Assembly: GCF_000420425.1 (NCBI RefSeq)
Contig: NZ_ATUX01000008.1
Span: 169,984 to 233,983, forward strand
DNA length: 64,000 nucleotides
Direction of reading: 5' to 3'
Origin: Schaalia vaccimaxillae DSM 15804
GTDB taxonomy: Bacteria; Actinomycetota; Actinomycetes; Actinomycetales; Actinomycetaceae
A program made the translations under genes and the position numbers. The notes under the pieces were generated by a model. The model saw only the letters and a program-made list of their open reading frames with translations. It searched no databases and was not told the origin of the DNA. Positions 35,909-44,724 of the stretch are shown piece after piece (position 1 is the stretch's first letter; each line of letters starts with the position of its first letter).

Positions 35909-37149
35909 CAGCGGGCCCCCAAGCCGCCAAGACCACCGGCAGCTTTGACGTCATTGCGTCGCAATTCCCGGTTGAGGTCAGCCCCGGGACGCTGGGTGGG
36001 CGACACTGCGGACTTGCCGTCGACGGGAATGATGAGTTCTTGGGCGCCAGCTACTCCGCCCAGATCGAGGACCTGGTCGGCGGGCAGATTGCGCGCAACG
36101 AGGGCGAGGGCGATCGGCCCTTCATCACCGTGGCGAGCCACCGACGTCACAACGCCCATCACCCTTCCCGCAACTTCGATCTTGTGGCCAGGTTCTGGCA
36201 AATCTGCGCGCAAACCATCCAACTGTAAGTAGACGAGGCGGCGCGGGGGACGCCCCAAGTTCAGGACGCGGGCAATGGATTCTTGACCGCGGTAGCAGCC
36301 CTTATCGATATGGACAGCGGTGCGCAGCCAATCCAATTCGGCTGGGATCGAACGGTCGTCGGTGTCTACTCCGACGCGAGGCCGCCATGCGGCAATACGG
36401 ACGGCCTCCCAGGCGAGCATTCCCGCCATCATGCGCCGCTTCCCGCCCTGCCCCGCTGCCAGCCATGCGTCAGCAAACTCTTTGGCGGCATTGGCATCAA
36501 CAATGTGGAGCTTCATTTGGAAGCGTTCGCCTGGGTGGCGTCCCTGGAAGTATTGGGTGCCGCCCTCGGTTACCCCTGGCCACGGGTCATTCCAAGTCAG
36601 GCGCAATCCGGGAAGGTCTGCCCGTTTTTCCTCCAAATCCGAGGCAGCCCCTGCTTGGACAGCCGAATCGGCGGGCTGGTCGCCCTCGGAAGTCGACGAG
36701 GTGCGCCGCGAAACGGAACCGAACACGGTCATGTCCTTGCGCAATTCGACCTCTACGCGCAAAGCGAAGCGCATGGAATCAAGGAAATCTCGCAACCCAG
36801 GGGCGTGGTCGCCCTCGGTAATGAGCCAGGTGGTGTCCCCATCGTCGACGACGCCGGCAGCATGCTCGATGCGCCCCTCAGGCGACAGGACGAGTAATTC
36901 GCGAGAGTCCCCCGGGACCATTCCGGTGATGACCTGGCTGGTGATGTTGGTCAGCCACGTCTGGCGGTCGGGGCCGCTGACGGTCACGACCCCCATATCG
37001 GAGCGATCAACGAGGCCGCGGCCGGCTTCTAGCGCCCACTGTTCGCCAATCGGATCGCCGTAGTGCTGAGGCGTTGCGTCGGCGAAATCGGCTTCCGTCG
37101 CGGTGAAATCGTGTGAATTGGTGGTTGCGTGTAAGCGATCCTCAGACAA
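35908..37149 (-). CDS. ygfZ: Folate-binding YgfZ/GcvT-like protein
   Basis: The long frame to 37419 runs into the upstream gene, so I place the start at TTG 37149, with AGGGCGG 6 bases upstream and an 8-base overlap with the preceding stop. This gives 413 residues ([12 protein letters not shown]...). The family signature KGCYRGQE is present in [18 protein letters not shown], with a GcvT-like N-terminal fold ([17 protein letters not shown]). YgfZ proteins assist Fe-S enzyme repair or maturation with folate. A Ser/Glu-rich insertion at ~170-200 ([13 protein letters not shown]) is not part of the core fold. Confidence 0.9.
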   Translation of the reverse strand: MSEDRLHATTNSHDFTATEADFADATPQHYGDPIGEQWALEAGRGLVDRSDMGVVTVSGPDRQTWLTNITSQVITGMVPGDSRELLVLSPEGRIEHAAGVVDDGDTTWLITEGDHAPGLRDFLDSMRFALRVEVELRKDMTVFGSVSRRTSSTSEGDQPADSAVQAGAASDLEEKRADLPGLRLTWNDPWPGVTEGGTQYFQGRHPGERFQMKLHIVDANAAKEFADAWLAAGQGGKRRMMAGMLAWEAVRIAAWRPRVGVDTDDRSIPAELDWLRTAVHIDKGCYRGQESIARVLNLGRPPRRLVYLQLDGLRADLPEPGHKIEVAGRVMGVVTSVARHGDEGPIALALVARNLPADQVLDLGGVAGAQELIIPVDGKSAVSPTQRPGADLNRELRRNDVKAAGGLGGLGAR

Positions 37150-37795
37150 GGAAACCGCCCTGCTCTGCTTCGGCGTCAATGCCTTCGATGGTTTCTCCCG
37201 ACTCAGTGGTGGCCTGCTGCGTACGCATGAGGCGACCCGAAATCTCGACTTCTGCTTCTTGGCCTTCAAGGGTTTTTTCTTGAGTCCACATGAGTTCACC
37301 GGCGACCAGGCCGAACATGCGGCCCAGATGGGTGATGTTTCGCGCCGAGGCCGAACGGGCCACAGCGTCGGACACCATTTGCACGCGCGGGCCCACGCCG
37401 ACGCCTGCCCACAGCACACCTAAACCGTCGGTGGTGGCGCCAGTGGCCGTAAATTCTCGGGGCTCGTATTCACCGGGGGGCGGCAGGTGGCCAGAACCTG
37501 GCAGCACTGAGACGTACAGGGTTTCTTCGCTGATGAGCTCGCCGCGCCCAATCTGGCTCAGGCCTTCGGCGGAGTCCCACGTCGGATCGATTTCAGCGCC
37601 CGGAGCGGGGATTCCCGTGTAGACGGTGGTGGTTAGGCGCATCTGGTCGCCGCAGATTTCGCTTCGGATTTCTTCGACCACTGCGGTATCGGCTTCTTCG
37701 CCTTGGCCGGCGAGCATGCCCCATCCTTTCCAGGTTCCGAGCATCCATGCGACGGGAGCGAGGGCGGGGGGCAGATCTGCGGGTATGACCATCAT
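37142..37795 (-). CDS. FABP-like/nitrobindin heme-binding beta-barrel protein
   Basis: The 217-residue product has the DUF1794/THAP4-like signature GTWKGWG after LPPALAPVAWML. The ten-stranded barrel pattern continues with SQIGRGELISEETLYVSVLP and REFTATGATTD. Nitrobindins bind heme b and react with peroxynitrite or NO; the proximal His cannot be assigned with confidence (ARNITHLGRMF is a candidate). Actinobacterial homologues usually sit next to ygfZ, as here. A 22-bp repeat array begins about 23 bp upstream of the start. Confidence 0.88.
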   Translation of the reverse strand: MMVIPADLPPALAPVAWMLGTWKGWGMLAGQGEEADTAVVEEIRSEICGDQMRLTTTVYTGIPAPGAEIDPTWDSAEGLSQIGRGELISEETLYVSVLPGSGHLPPPGEYEPREFTATGATTDGLGVLWAGVGVGPRVQMVSDAVARSASARNITHLGRMFGLVAGELMWTQEKTLEGQEAEVEISGRLMRTQQATTESGETIEGIDAEAEQGGFLV

Positions 37796-37817
37796 GCCCC
37801 CACCCTAAGCGACCCCC

Positions 37818-37907
37818 GCGAGGGACGCACAAAAGTTCGCCGAAGGACGCCCATAAGTTCGCCGAGGGACGCACAAAACTTCCGCGAGGGACGCACAAGT
37901 TCTTCCC
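37818..37907. repeat. 22-bp tandem repeat array A (4 units)
   Basis: The core GAGGGACGC (one GAAGGACGC) starts at 37820, 37842, 37864 and 37886, exactly 22 bp apart; consensus GAGGGACGCMCAWAASTTCG. The array lies in the 377-bp gap (37796-38172) between the nitrobindin-like gene and the ABC permease. The rest of that gap holds a hairpin at 37964-38021 and a few short ACGGTGGG repeats, but no gene that I can see. Confidence 0.9.
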
Positions 37908-37963
37908 GCTCACCATTCCACGGACCTCGCTGCGTCGGGCGTGGCGCTGGCTCCCACCGAGAT

Positions 37964-38021
37964 CCACCGTTACGCGCCGACGCCTGCTCGTCTACGAACC
38001 GGCGTCGCCGCATAACGGTGG
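37964..38021. terminator. Hairpin between ABC permease and nitrobindin gene
   Basis: CCACCGTTA pairs with TAACGGTGG, and GACGCC with GGCGTC inside the loop. It lies about 150 bp past the end of the ABC transporter operon and may terminate it. The ACGGTGGG unit recurs twice just beyond (38034, 38055). Confidence 0.45.
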
Positions 38022-38172
38022 GCACGGGTGCAAAACGGTGGGCGTGGCGGCGTAACGGTGGGTATGGATGAGTCCTGAAAGGAGGGCCCGAAGCGAGCAG
38101 ACCCAGCGCCTACCGATAAACCTCGCGATTCACGGTCCGCTACAGCCGGCCGCAGGCGTTAGTAGAACACCC

Positions 38173-39081
38173 TCAACCACGCCGCGCCAGTAGAGCAGCC
38201 AAAGACCACCACAACAGTGCTGAAGCACCAGTCCAACCCAAGATCGGTGCGATCCCCTGCCAATCCAATCCACCAGCATCTGACACGGCTGTAGATCCGA
38301 GAACCAACGCCCGCGTTACCAAGGAGTGCGGCCACAATCCCGCGAGCGCCGGTAGCTTCGCCGATATTCCCAGGCCCACGAAAGTCGCCACAAGGCCCAA
38401 ACCAACCGGCCCACCAAAGGATCGCAGCTTCATCGACAGCAAGGATTGAAAGGCGACCAACGGCAACGATGCAACAACACCAACAGCTCCAGAAACAACC
38501 ATTTCCATAGGAGGAGCCCCGTCAAGCCTCAATACGACAAAGCCGCTCGCCCATGTCAGCACAACTAAGGCTATTTCCATGACGGCTACTGGCAGCACAC
38601 ATACCAGTGTCTTTGCCAGCACCACCGAAGATGGGCTGGCGGGTAGCGTCGCCATTGCATTCCATGATGTTCCCCGATTTTCAGGCCTCCACGAGGCCGC
38701 ACAAATCAGAGCAACGCCTACAGAAAAGAAGAAGAGGGAGTAGAAGATCCCCACCTGGCTGGCATATGAGTCCCAACCTTCGGTCAAGACCTCACGATTA
38801 CCCCGATAGTTGACGCTGCCTGTGATGACCGCCAGCAACGGCAACAGGAAAGCAAAGATCCACACCAACGAGCGACGCAACTTCAGAGTTTCGGCGCGCA
38901 TGAGCGCCCAGAATGGCGTGCTCGAACGTCGAGTGGCAACGTGCGAACGGGATAGTCCTTGGCAGTGATGACTCTGGATGCTCTGACGAGATGACGCTGC
39001 GCCGCCAGGCATCGATGCATGAATAGGGGATGAAGAGGCTGAGGCAGATGCGTCAAGTGGAGCAGAGTTTGGAACAGACAT
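38173..39081 (-). CDS. ABC-2 type transporter permease
   Basis: The product has 302 residues. A polar Ser/Ala-rich N-terminus of ~60 residues precedes MRAETLKLRRSLVW and about six transmembrane segments, as in lantibiotic-immunity/ABC-2 permeases. The ATG at 39081 has GAGAGGTG upstream, supporting the long form; M62 is a fallback start. It is the last gene of an ATPase-permease-permease operon, 6 bp after the preceding stop. Confidence 0.85.
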   Translation of the reverse strand: MSVPNSAPLDASASASSSPIHASMPGGAASSRQSIQSHHCQGLSRSHVATRRSSTPFWALMRAETLKLRRSLVWIFAFLLPLLAVITGSVNYRGNREVLTEGWDSYASQVGIFYSLFFFSVGVALICAASWRPENRGTSWNAMATLPASPSSVVLAKTLVCVLPVAVMEIALVVLTWASGFVVLRLDGAPPMEMVVSGAVGVVASLPLVAFQSLLSMKLRSFGGPVGLGLVATFVGLGISAKLPALAGLWPHSLVTRALVLGSTAVSDAGGLDWQGIAPILGWTGASALLWWSLAALLARRG

Positions 39082-39087
39082 GGTGTT

Positions 39088-39852
39088 TCACCTCTCAATA
39101 CGATTAAGACGAGCAGTGACGAGCCCAAAGATCGCCATCCCTAGAAGGCAGAACCCTGCGATCCACCACCATGCGACATCTGTGTAAACAACGGCCTGGG
39201 TCCCCGCGTCCAGATCTCCTACTTGCATGACGGGTGTGATGAGCGCCCAGTATCCCCAGGGAATGAGTCGTGCCAGCCAGGGCGGTAATAGCAGCGAGAA
39301 CACTGCGATAAACGAGCCCAGGAATCCGACACCAATTCCAACAATTTGGTTCTCCACTATCGCCGAAACCAAGATGTGTAGCCCACAGGCGACGAGGTCG
39401 ATGCATAGAAGCGCCAGCGCATAACCGCCCCATGCATTGAAATTCGGCTCAGCGGCGGGGCCAAGGGCGTGAAGTGTCAGCATCGGTACTCCTACCGTCA
39501 GTATCACAACGGGGATCAGGATGGAGCTGAGGGCCACAAGTTTGGCCCGACACAGACGCCCCGGTGCCAGGCCTGCCGCAGCAGACATGGTCCATCCTCC
39601 ACTTACGTGCTCGACCTCGGTGAGGCGCGAGGCAAGAACGGCTACGAGGATCGGCGAGATTATTGCTGTTGTCAGTGTGATCACCAGGAGCAAGCTTGGC
39701 CAAGGATCTTCGGCTTTTGCGACTGTCGACTGAGACGAGGGTGCCGACAGAGCCAGTCCAGCACCCACCAAAGCTAAGGCGATGGGCCACACCCACAGGC
39801 GCCGCATTTTCTTTATTTCGAGGCAGACGGCTGTTGCGAAGGAGGTCATCAT
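39088..39852 (-). CDS. ABC-2 type transporter permease
   Basis: The 254-residue product has six predicted transmembrane segments, with a cytosolic start MMTSFATAVCLEIKKMRRLW typical of lantibiotic-type permeases. The start overlaps the ATPase stop by 4 bases. It should form the membrane channel of an exporter with the neighbouring permease. Confidence 0.87.
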   Translation of the reverse strand: MMTSFATAVCLEIKKMRRLWVWPIALALVGAGLALSAPSSQSTVAKAEDPWPSLLLVITLTTAIISPILVAVLASRLTEVEHVSGGWTMSAAAGLAPGRLCRAKLVALSSILIPVVILTVGVPMLTLHALGPAAEPNFNAWGGYALALLCIDLVACGLHILVSAIVENQIVGIGVGFLGSFIAVFSLLLPPWLARLIPWGYWALITPVMQVGDLDAGTQAVVYTDVAWWWIAGFCLLGMAIFGLVTARLNRIER

Positions 39853-40883
39853 AGCTCCCCTTCCTGGCCTGTCAGGTTGATGAATACGTCTTCAAGGCTT
39901 TGGGGTTGGCGTTTGACCTCGTGGACGGCGATGCCAGCATGCACAAGCCTGCGCATCATCTCAGCGACATCGTCAGGGGTCAGTCCGGACAGTACCAGCC
40001 CGTCGGGGGTGTAGACGATTGACGAGGGCGAGCCTTCCTCGCTCACCGCCGACTGAGGCTGTTTTTGGTGGGATGAGAGAGCGGGAACCTGCGTCGTTTG
40101 AGGTTCCGCACCCAACCCAAGTCCTTCGAATATGTGTGTTGGTACGTCCTGGGGATGTGGTGTCACGATTTTGGTGTCAGGTATGGATCGCTCCATGAGC
40201 TGCTTGCGGCTGCCTTGGAAGACCATGTGGCCTGCGGACAAGATGCCAAGCACCGATGCCATTTTGTCGATCTCGTCAAGCAAGTGGCTTGAAACCATGA
40301 CTGTCACTCCTTGCTCCGCTAGATCGATGAGCAGACTGCGAATCTCTTCAATTCCTGCAGGATCGAGGCCATTGGTAGGCTCGTCGAGGACGAGCAGCTG
40401 TGGACTGCGCGCCAAAGCCATCGCAATGCCAAGACGCTGTTTCATACCCATCGAGTAGGTCTTAACTAGGCGATTTTGGTGTTCGGTCATTCGTACGAGG
40501 GCGAGAGCACGGTCGGTGGCACTTTTGTCGAGCCCAAGCATCGTGGCAACGAGGCGCATATTTTCGGCTCCGGTGAGGTGGCCGTATCCAGGCGGCTGTT
40601 CGATGAGTGATCCTGTGCGGGCCATGAGTGTTGCACGGTTGCGTGCGTTGAGTGGGAGCCCTAGCAGTTCGACGGTGCCTCGCGTGGGTGCGAGGAGTCC
40701 GAGCAGCATTTTCATGGTGGTGGATTTGCCTGACCCATTGGGACCGAGGAATCCGTAGACGCAGCCTGCTGGAATTGCGAGGTCGAGGTTGGTAACTACG
40801 GTGCGCGCACCGGTGCGTCCTTTGAAGGTTTTGGTGAGGCCCTGGGTTCGCACGGCCCAGCTTTCATGTGTCTGTGTTGTCAT
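39849..40883 (-). CDS. ABC transporter ATP-binding protein (drug/lantibiotic export type)
   Basis: The product has 344 residues. Walker A is GPNGSGKSTTMKM, the Q-loop region is LIEQPPGYGHLTG, the signature is YSMGMKQRLGIAMA, Walker B is LLVLDEPTNGLDP and the H-loop is SSHLLDEI. A ~40-residue insertion (PQTTQVPALSSHQKQPQ...) interrupts the C-terminal part. The operon is divergent from a histidine kinase/response regulator pair, the usual layout for antimicrobial-peptide sensing and export. Confidence 0.95.
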   Translation of the reverse strand: MTTQTHESWAVRTQGLTKTFKGRTGARTVVTNLDLAIPAGCVYGFLGPNGSGKSTTMKMLLGLLAPTRGTVELLGLPLNARNRATLMARTGSLIEQPPGYGHLTGAENMRLVATMLGLDKSATDRALALVRMTEHQNRLVKTYSMGMKQRLGIAMALARSPQLLVLDEPTNGLDPAGIEEIRSLLIDLAEQGVTVMVSSHLLDEIDKMASVLGILSAGHMVFQGSRKQLMERSIPDTKIVTPHPQDVPTHIFEGLGLGAEPQTTQVPALSSHQKQPQSAVSEEGSPSSIVYTPDGLVLSGLTPDDVAEMMRRLVHAGIAVHEVKRQPQSLEDVFINLTGQEGEL

Positions 40884-41011
40884 GACTTCTAGCGTTGCCT
40901 TTTGCGCCTAGCCAGTCATCAGACTGTGGGGTGACTTTGAGGCGATGCATGTTTGCTGGGTTCATACCGTGGTAGGACGAAGATGCCTATGGGGGTTATT
41001 AGGCTCGGGGT

Positions 41012-42391
41012 ATGAACGGATCCAGGGTCGAGACTGCGGCTGACCAGCAGCCATACGCATCTGTGTTTTCGCGCATGAGCGCGTGGGTGCGGAAGCTGCC
41101 ACGTCCTGCTTGGCAGGATTTTCTTGCTGCTGGCCTCATTGGATACACGTCGTTGTGGAACTCTCCTGATTCCTCTGAGGATGGGGTAGCTGCATTCTTG
41201 GGCAGTGGTAGTCCGGCGGGCGCTTCTGGCATTTTCCTGGTTTTGGTGGTTGTGTCGGTGGCGGCTGTGATGTTTCGGCGCGTGGTTCCTTCTGTGTCGG
41301 TGGCCGTCATTGGGGTGTGTGGGTTAGTCCACGTTCTCTTCTACGATTCGCTGTCTTTACTGATCGTGGCCTGCGCTTTGGTCGGAGCTGAAACTGCTGC
41401 TAGTCGCATGCCTCGCCCTCTTGCATGGGTGGCGCTGGGATGCCTGGCTGTTGGCACAGCTTTCGGCGTGGTTTATGTGGGTTATGTGGGCGCGGGCATG
41501 GCAATGGAACCAGCCCGAGCTGCGGTGTTGGTGTCCATTAGTTTGGTTTTTCTTTTGGCATCTGCCTTGGCGGGTTTGCTAAGGCGAAGATCCCGTCAAC
41601 AGCGGGCAAAGACCATTGAGCGTCTGGAGATGCTCGCAGCCCAGCAAGAAACACTGCGCCGTTTGGCGGTAGCTGGTGAGCGCACACGGATTGCTCGCGA
41701 AGTTCACGATCTTCTTGGCCATTCTTTAGCGGTGATTGGGATGCAGGCGGAGGGAGCCAGAGCAGTATTGGCGTCGAATCCTTCAGCAGCCGAGGATGCA
41801 CTGGGAGTCATTGGGAAGACCAGTAGAGATGCCATCGCACAGGTCCGTAGTCTCGTCGATGTTCTGCGTTCTGACGAGGACGACGAAGCGATCCAGAACA
41901 ACACGGGCAATGAGGACAGTGAAGTCTCTGAAGCAGTGCTTGACGCACACGCGTTTCCTGGCGATTCTTCCCCACATGGTGTCGTTGACGATCTGCCCGC
42001 CCTCGTATCATCAGTGCGTTCAGCCGGCGCAGCCGTGTCCTTTTGCGCGACTATTACCCACTCTGTCAGCAGCGAGGTTGGAAAATGCATCTATCGAGTG
42101 GTTCAAGAGTCTTTAACCAACGCTGTCATTCATGCTCCACACCATCCCATTGACGTCCAGGTTCGCATCGACGGGCAAGCGTACGTCCTCGTCACTAATT
42201 CAATGTTGCCGGACCATGCGGATGTGGATGATTCCTTGCAAGTTCGAAGAGGAATGGGGGTTGAGTCAATGAGACGCCGCGTGGAATCCCTTGGTGGCAT
42301 TTTTGATGTGGGCGTTTTAGATGGCAGTTGGCGAGTTGAGGCCACGATCCCAGGCGAGTCGGCGCAGCGTGAGAGTGGAGGCCGCAAGTGA
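41012..42391 (+). CDS. Sensor histidine kinase (HisKA_3/NarL-type partner)
   Basis: The product has 459 residues. Six transmembrane segments (~30-190) form an intramembrane-type sensor without a large extracellular domain. The phospho-acceptor His is in RIAREVHDLLGHSLAV. The HATPase N box is QESLTNAVIH and the G box is RRGMGVESMRRRVE. GTG of the response regulator overlaps its stop. Likely senses an envelope stress or antimicrobial handled by the divergent ABC exporter. Confidence 0.93.
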   Translation: MNGSRVETAADQQPYASVFSRMSAWVRKLPRPAWQDFLAAGLIGYTSLWNSPDSSEDGVAAFLGSGSPAGASGIFLVLVVVSVAAVMFRRVVPSVSVAVIGVCGLVHVLFYDSLSLLIVACALVGAETAASRMPRPLAWVALGCLAVGTAFGVVYVGYVGAGMAMEPARAAVLVSISLVFLLASALAGLLRRRSRQQRAKTIERLEMLAAQQETLRRLAVAGERTRIAREVHDLLGHSLAVIGMQAEGARAVLASNPSAAEDALGVIGKTSRDAIAQVRSLVDVLRSDEDDEAIQNNTGNEDSEVSEAVLDAHAFPGDSSPHGVVDDLPALVSSVRSAGAAVSFCATITHSVSSEVGKCIYRVVQESLTNAVIHAPHHPIDVQVRIDGQAYVLVTNSMLPDHADVDDSLQVRRGMGVESMRRRVESLGGIFDVGVLDGSWRVEATIPGESAQRESGGRK

Positions 42392-43158
42392 GCGGTGCAA
42401 ACAACGAAGCCACTCCACTGGCGAAGGAAAAGATTAGGGTCGCCCTCGTCGACGACGAACCTTTGGTGACCGCGGGACTGGCAATGTTGTTGGGCGCGCA
42501 ACCTGATATGGATGTGGTGTGGCAGGCTGACAACGGCCAGGAGGCCCTTGATAAGGTCCACCAGCGGCCCGTCGACGTGATCTTGTTGGACGTTCAAATG
42601 CCTGTGCTAGATGGAATCGAAACGACGCAACGGCTCGTTGAGCTTGGAGTCAGCGCACGCATCGTCATTTTGACGACTTTTGACACGGATGGATACGTGA
42701 TCGGAGCGATCGAGGCGGGCGCCAGCGGTTTCTTATTGAAGAATAGTGAACCCGCTGCGTTGGTTGATGCGATTCGTACCGTTGCGGGAGGCGATTCCGT
42801 AATTTCCCCCAGTCCAACCAAGAGGCTTTTCACCGCTCTACGTCAGCCGTCGCAGTCGGTTGTCTGGGACGGACGCGCCCCATTAGAGCCCAGGTCTGCA
42901 CCGGCGTTTAAGACGCGAAGCGACCAGCAGCTTTTGGCTGATCTCACGGATCGCGAGGTCGAAATCCTCCAGCTCATCGCACTGGGATTGACCAACCAAG
43001 AGTTATGCGATCGTTTGTGGGTGTCGATGACGACGATCAAGACTCATGTTTCGCATCTTCTGGCTAAAACTGGAGCCCGAGATCGCGTGCATTTGGTCCT
43101 CATCGCTTTGCGCACTGGTGCCGTCAAGCTCGACGACGTGTTAGTTCATCAGTCGTGA
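42388..43158 (+). CDS. LuxR/NarL-type response regulator
   Basis: The product has 256 residues. The receiver domain has VALVDDEPL acidic residues, phospho-Asp in VILLDVQMP, Thr in VILTTFD and Lys in FLLKNSE. A spacer of ~40 residues leads to a LuxR HTH (LTDREVEILQLIALGLTNQE...MTTIKTHVSHLLAK). It is translationally coupled to the kinase and likely controls the divergent ABC operon. Confidence 0.95.
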   Translation: MSGANNEATPLAKEKIRVALVDDEPLVTAGLAMLLGAQPDMDVVWQADNGQEALDKVHQRPVDVILLDVQMPVLDGIETTQRLVELGVSARIVILTTFDTDGYVIGAIEAGASGFLLKNSEPAALVDAIRTVAGGDSVISPSPTKRLFTALRQPSQSVVWDGRAPLEPRSAPAFKTRSDQQLLADLTDREVEILQLIALGLTNQELCDRLWVSMTTIKTHVSHLLAKTGARDRVHLVLIALRTGAVKLDDVLVHQS

Positions 43159-43204
43159 GTGCACGCGCACCAGCGACACCCTCGTTCGCGCTAGGGTCAT
43201 CCTC

Positions 43205-43804
43205 ATGAGCCCCTCATCGACAAACATGGATGCGCCCGGGCCGGTCCGCAAGCTTCGAGCCGATGCCGCGCGAAATCGACGTAAGGTGCTCGACGCTGCC
43301 GCGGCCGCCCTCGAAGAACACGGGGTCGGATTCTCTATGGAAGCTGTTGCGCGCAAGGCGGGCGTGGGCGCAGGAACCTTGTACCGCAACTTCTCCACCC
43401 GCGACGACCTGGTGGCCGCAGTCCTCGAAGATCAGGGGATGAGCGCACCAAACATTGATCCCCGCTCGATTGGAAGCGGACTCGACGCAGTCACTGCGTT
43501 GGATCAATGGTTGGCTGTCCTGGCGCGGTGGTTCACCACATATGAGGGGCTGACGGGGTCATTGCAGCGAGCGGTTGATTCACCCCAATCACCCTTATCA
43601 ATGCAATGCCATGAGGTCATCGCACGCTTGGATGAATTGATTGATCTTGCCCGCGCTGACGGACTCATCCAGCCCAAGGTGACGGGACGCGACCTTTATT
43701 TGGCTGCTCTTGGCTTAGCCTGGGCAGCTCAGCATGGAGGAGAGTCGGACCATTTCCTTGAGCTTTTTGCTCTCGGATGGAAAGCGGATCCGCAGGAAAA
43801 CTGA
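43205..43804 (+). CDS. TetR-family transcriptional regulator
   Basis: The product has 199 residues. The N-terminal HTH is complete (RKVLDAAAAALEEHG...FSMEAVARKAGVGAGTLYRNF). The C-terminal ligand domain ends in WAAQHGGESDHFLELFALGW. It converges on the reductase gene 38 bp away, and two palindromes upstream of that gene are good candidates for its operators. The ligand is unknown. Confidence 0.93.
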   Translation: MSPSSTNMDAPGPVRKLRADAARNRRKVLDAAAAALEEHGVGFSMEAVARKAGVGAGTLYRNFSTRDDLVAAVLEDQGMSAPNIDPRSIGSGLDAVTALDQWLAVLARWFTTYEGLTGSLQRAVDSPQSPLSMQCHEVIARLDELIDLARADGLIQPKVTGRDLYLAALGLAWAAQHGGESDHFLELFALGWKADPQEN

Positions 43805-43842
43805 TTCAGGGAATCTACTGCCTGATCGTCGGCTTATCTGGC

Positions 43843-44592
43843 TCATTCCATGTAGAGCAGTCTGGAAAGCTCTGTCCCCCACTTTGCTGGAGGATTGACA
43901 CCTTTGTTCCCGCTCATACGTTCAGCCGCAATCGCGACAAAGAGGTCACGCAGCCGCGGCGCCCTTTCGGGGTCTGCTTGTGCGAGGGCGTCCACTAGTT
44001 GGCTGAGTGTTAGGTCTGTGCCGTAGGCCGGGTTGCCTGGCTGCTGGCGCCATGACTGCGAAATAGGACCGGCGGGGTGAGCATCGAAGCCGAGTTCTTT
44101 GACGAGGTTGCATGTTGTCTGGATGTCTTCGGGACGGTCGGCGGACACGGGTAGAGCAATGACTCCGTCCGTCCAGTTGACGCGGCCGCCACTGGCAAGG
44201 GATACCGGGCCGATGGTGTTGAAAACTTTGACGATGGGACGGCCGAGTTGGTTTTGTACCCATTCGCTTTCTACGGTGCCGTCGGGGATGAAGTCTTGCC
44301 CGTCGCGGCCCGGGTAGTAGTTCGAGGTGTCGATGAGGGTGGCGTCCTCGTTCATATTTTGGGCGAGCTGGCGGTACTTTGGCAGGACGTTCATGGGGAT
44401 GGACAGGATAACGAGGTCAGCGCCCGCGAAGGCTTCGTCGGGGGTGCCAGCGTGAGCACCGTGCGTGAGGAGTTCCGCCGGTACGGCTTGGGGGCCGCGT
44501 GAGTTTGCTGCGGTAACGTCATGTCCGAGGGCGGAGAGCGCTGAGATGAGAGTCCCACCGATATTTCCGGTTCCAATAATGCCGATTTTCAT
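43843..44592 (-). CDS. NADPH-dependent F420 reductase-like (NPD family) oxidoreductase
   Basis: The product has 249 residues. The Rossmann motif MKIGIIGTGNIGGTL opens the protein, with NSRG at the NADP-phosphate site. Conserved ADLVILSIP, DTSNYYPGRDG and VKVFNTIGP segments match the NPD/NADPH:F420 oxidoreductase group (also called YqeC/CC_3362-like). It probably moves hydride with NADP(H); true F420 use cannot be concluded. Two palindromic operators lie 25-78 bp upstream of the start. Confidence 0.85.
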   Translation of the reverse strand: MKIGIIGTGNIGGTLISALSALGHDVTAANSRGPQAVPAELLTHGAHAGTPDEAFAGADLVILSIPMNVLPKYRQLAQNMNEDATLIDTSNYYPGRDGQDFIPDGTVESEWVQNQLGRPIVKVFNTIGPVSLASGGRVNWTDGVIALPVSADRPEDIQTTCNLVKELGFDAHPAGPISQSWRQQPGNPAYGTDLTLSQLVDALAQADPERAPRLRDLFVAIAAERMSGNKGVNPPAKWGTELSRLLYME

Positions 44593-44616
44593 GTGGCTGC
44601 TCCTTGACTACAAACA

Positions 44617-44639
44617 TAAACGGATGCATCTTCCGCTTA
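44617..44639. promoter_or_regulatory. Palindromic operator 1 of the reductase gene
   Basis: TAAACGGA-N7-TCCGCTTA is a 23-bp palindrome (7 of 8 pairs) starting 25 bp upstream of the ATG. A second site of the same form is centred 31 bp away. The 8-7-8 layout fits a TetR dimer site, and a tetR gene converges on this reductase gene. Confidence 0.6.
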
Positions 44640-44647
44640 GTTGAGAC

Positions 44648-44670
44648 TATACGGACACATCCTCCGGATA
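44648..44670. promoter_or_regulatory. Palindromic operator 2 of the reductase gene
   Basis: TATACGGA-N7-TCCGGATA (7 of 8 pairs) has the same core CGGA-N7-TCCG as operator 1. The 31-bp centre spacing is three helical turns, so two dimers would lie on one face. Confidence 0.6.
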
Positions 44671-44671
44671 C

Positions 44672-44722
44672 AACTTGGGCGTCCCTCGCGGAAGTTTTGG
44701 GCGTCCCTCGCGAGAGTTATGG
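44672..44722. repeat. 22-bp tandem repeat array B (2 units, reverse orientation)
   Basis: GCGTCCCTC, the complement of the GAGGGACGC core, starts at 44679 and 44701, 22 bp apart. The array lies directly after the reductase operators and ends 3 bp before the stop of the membrane protein gene. Confidence 0.85.
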
Positions 44723-44724
44723 GT

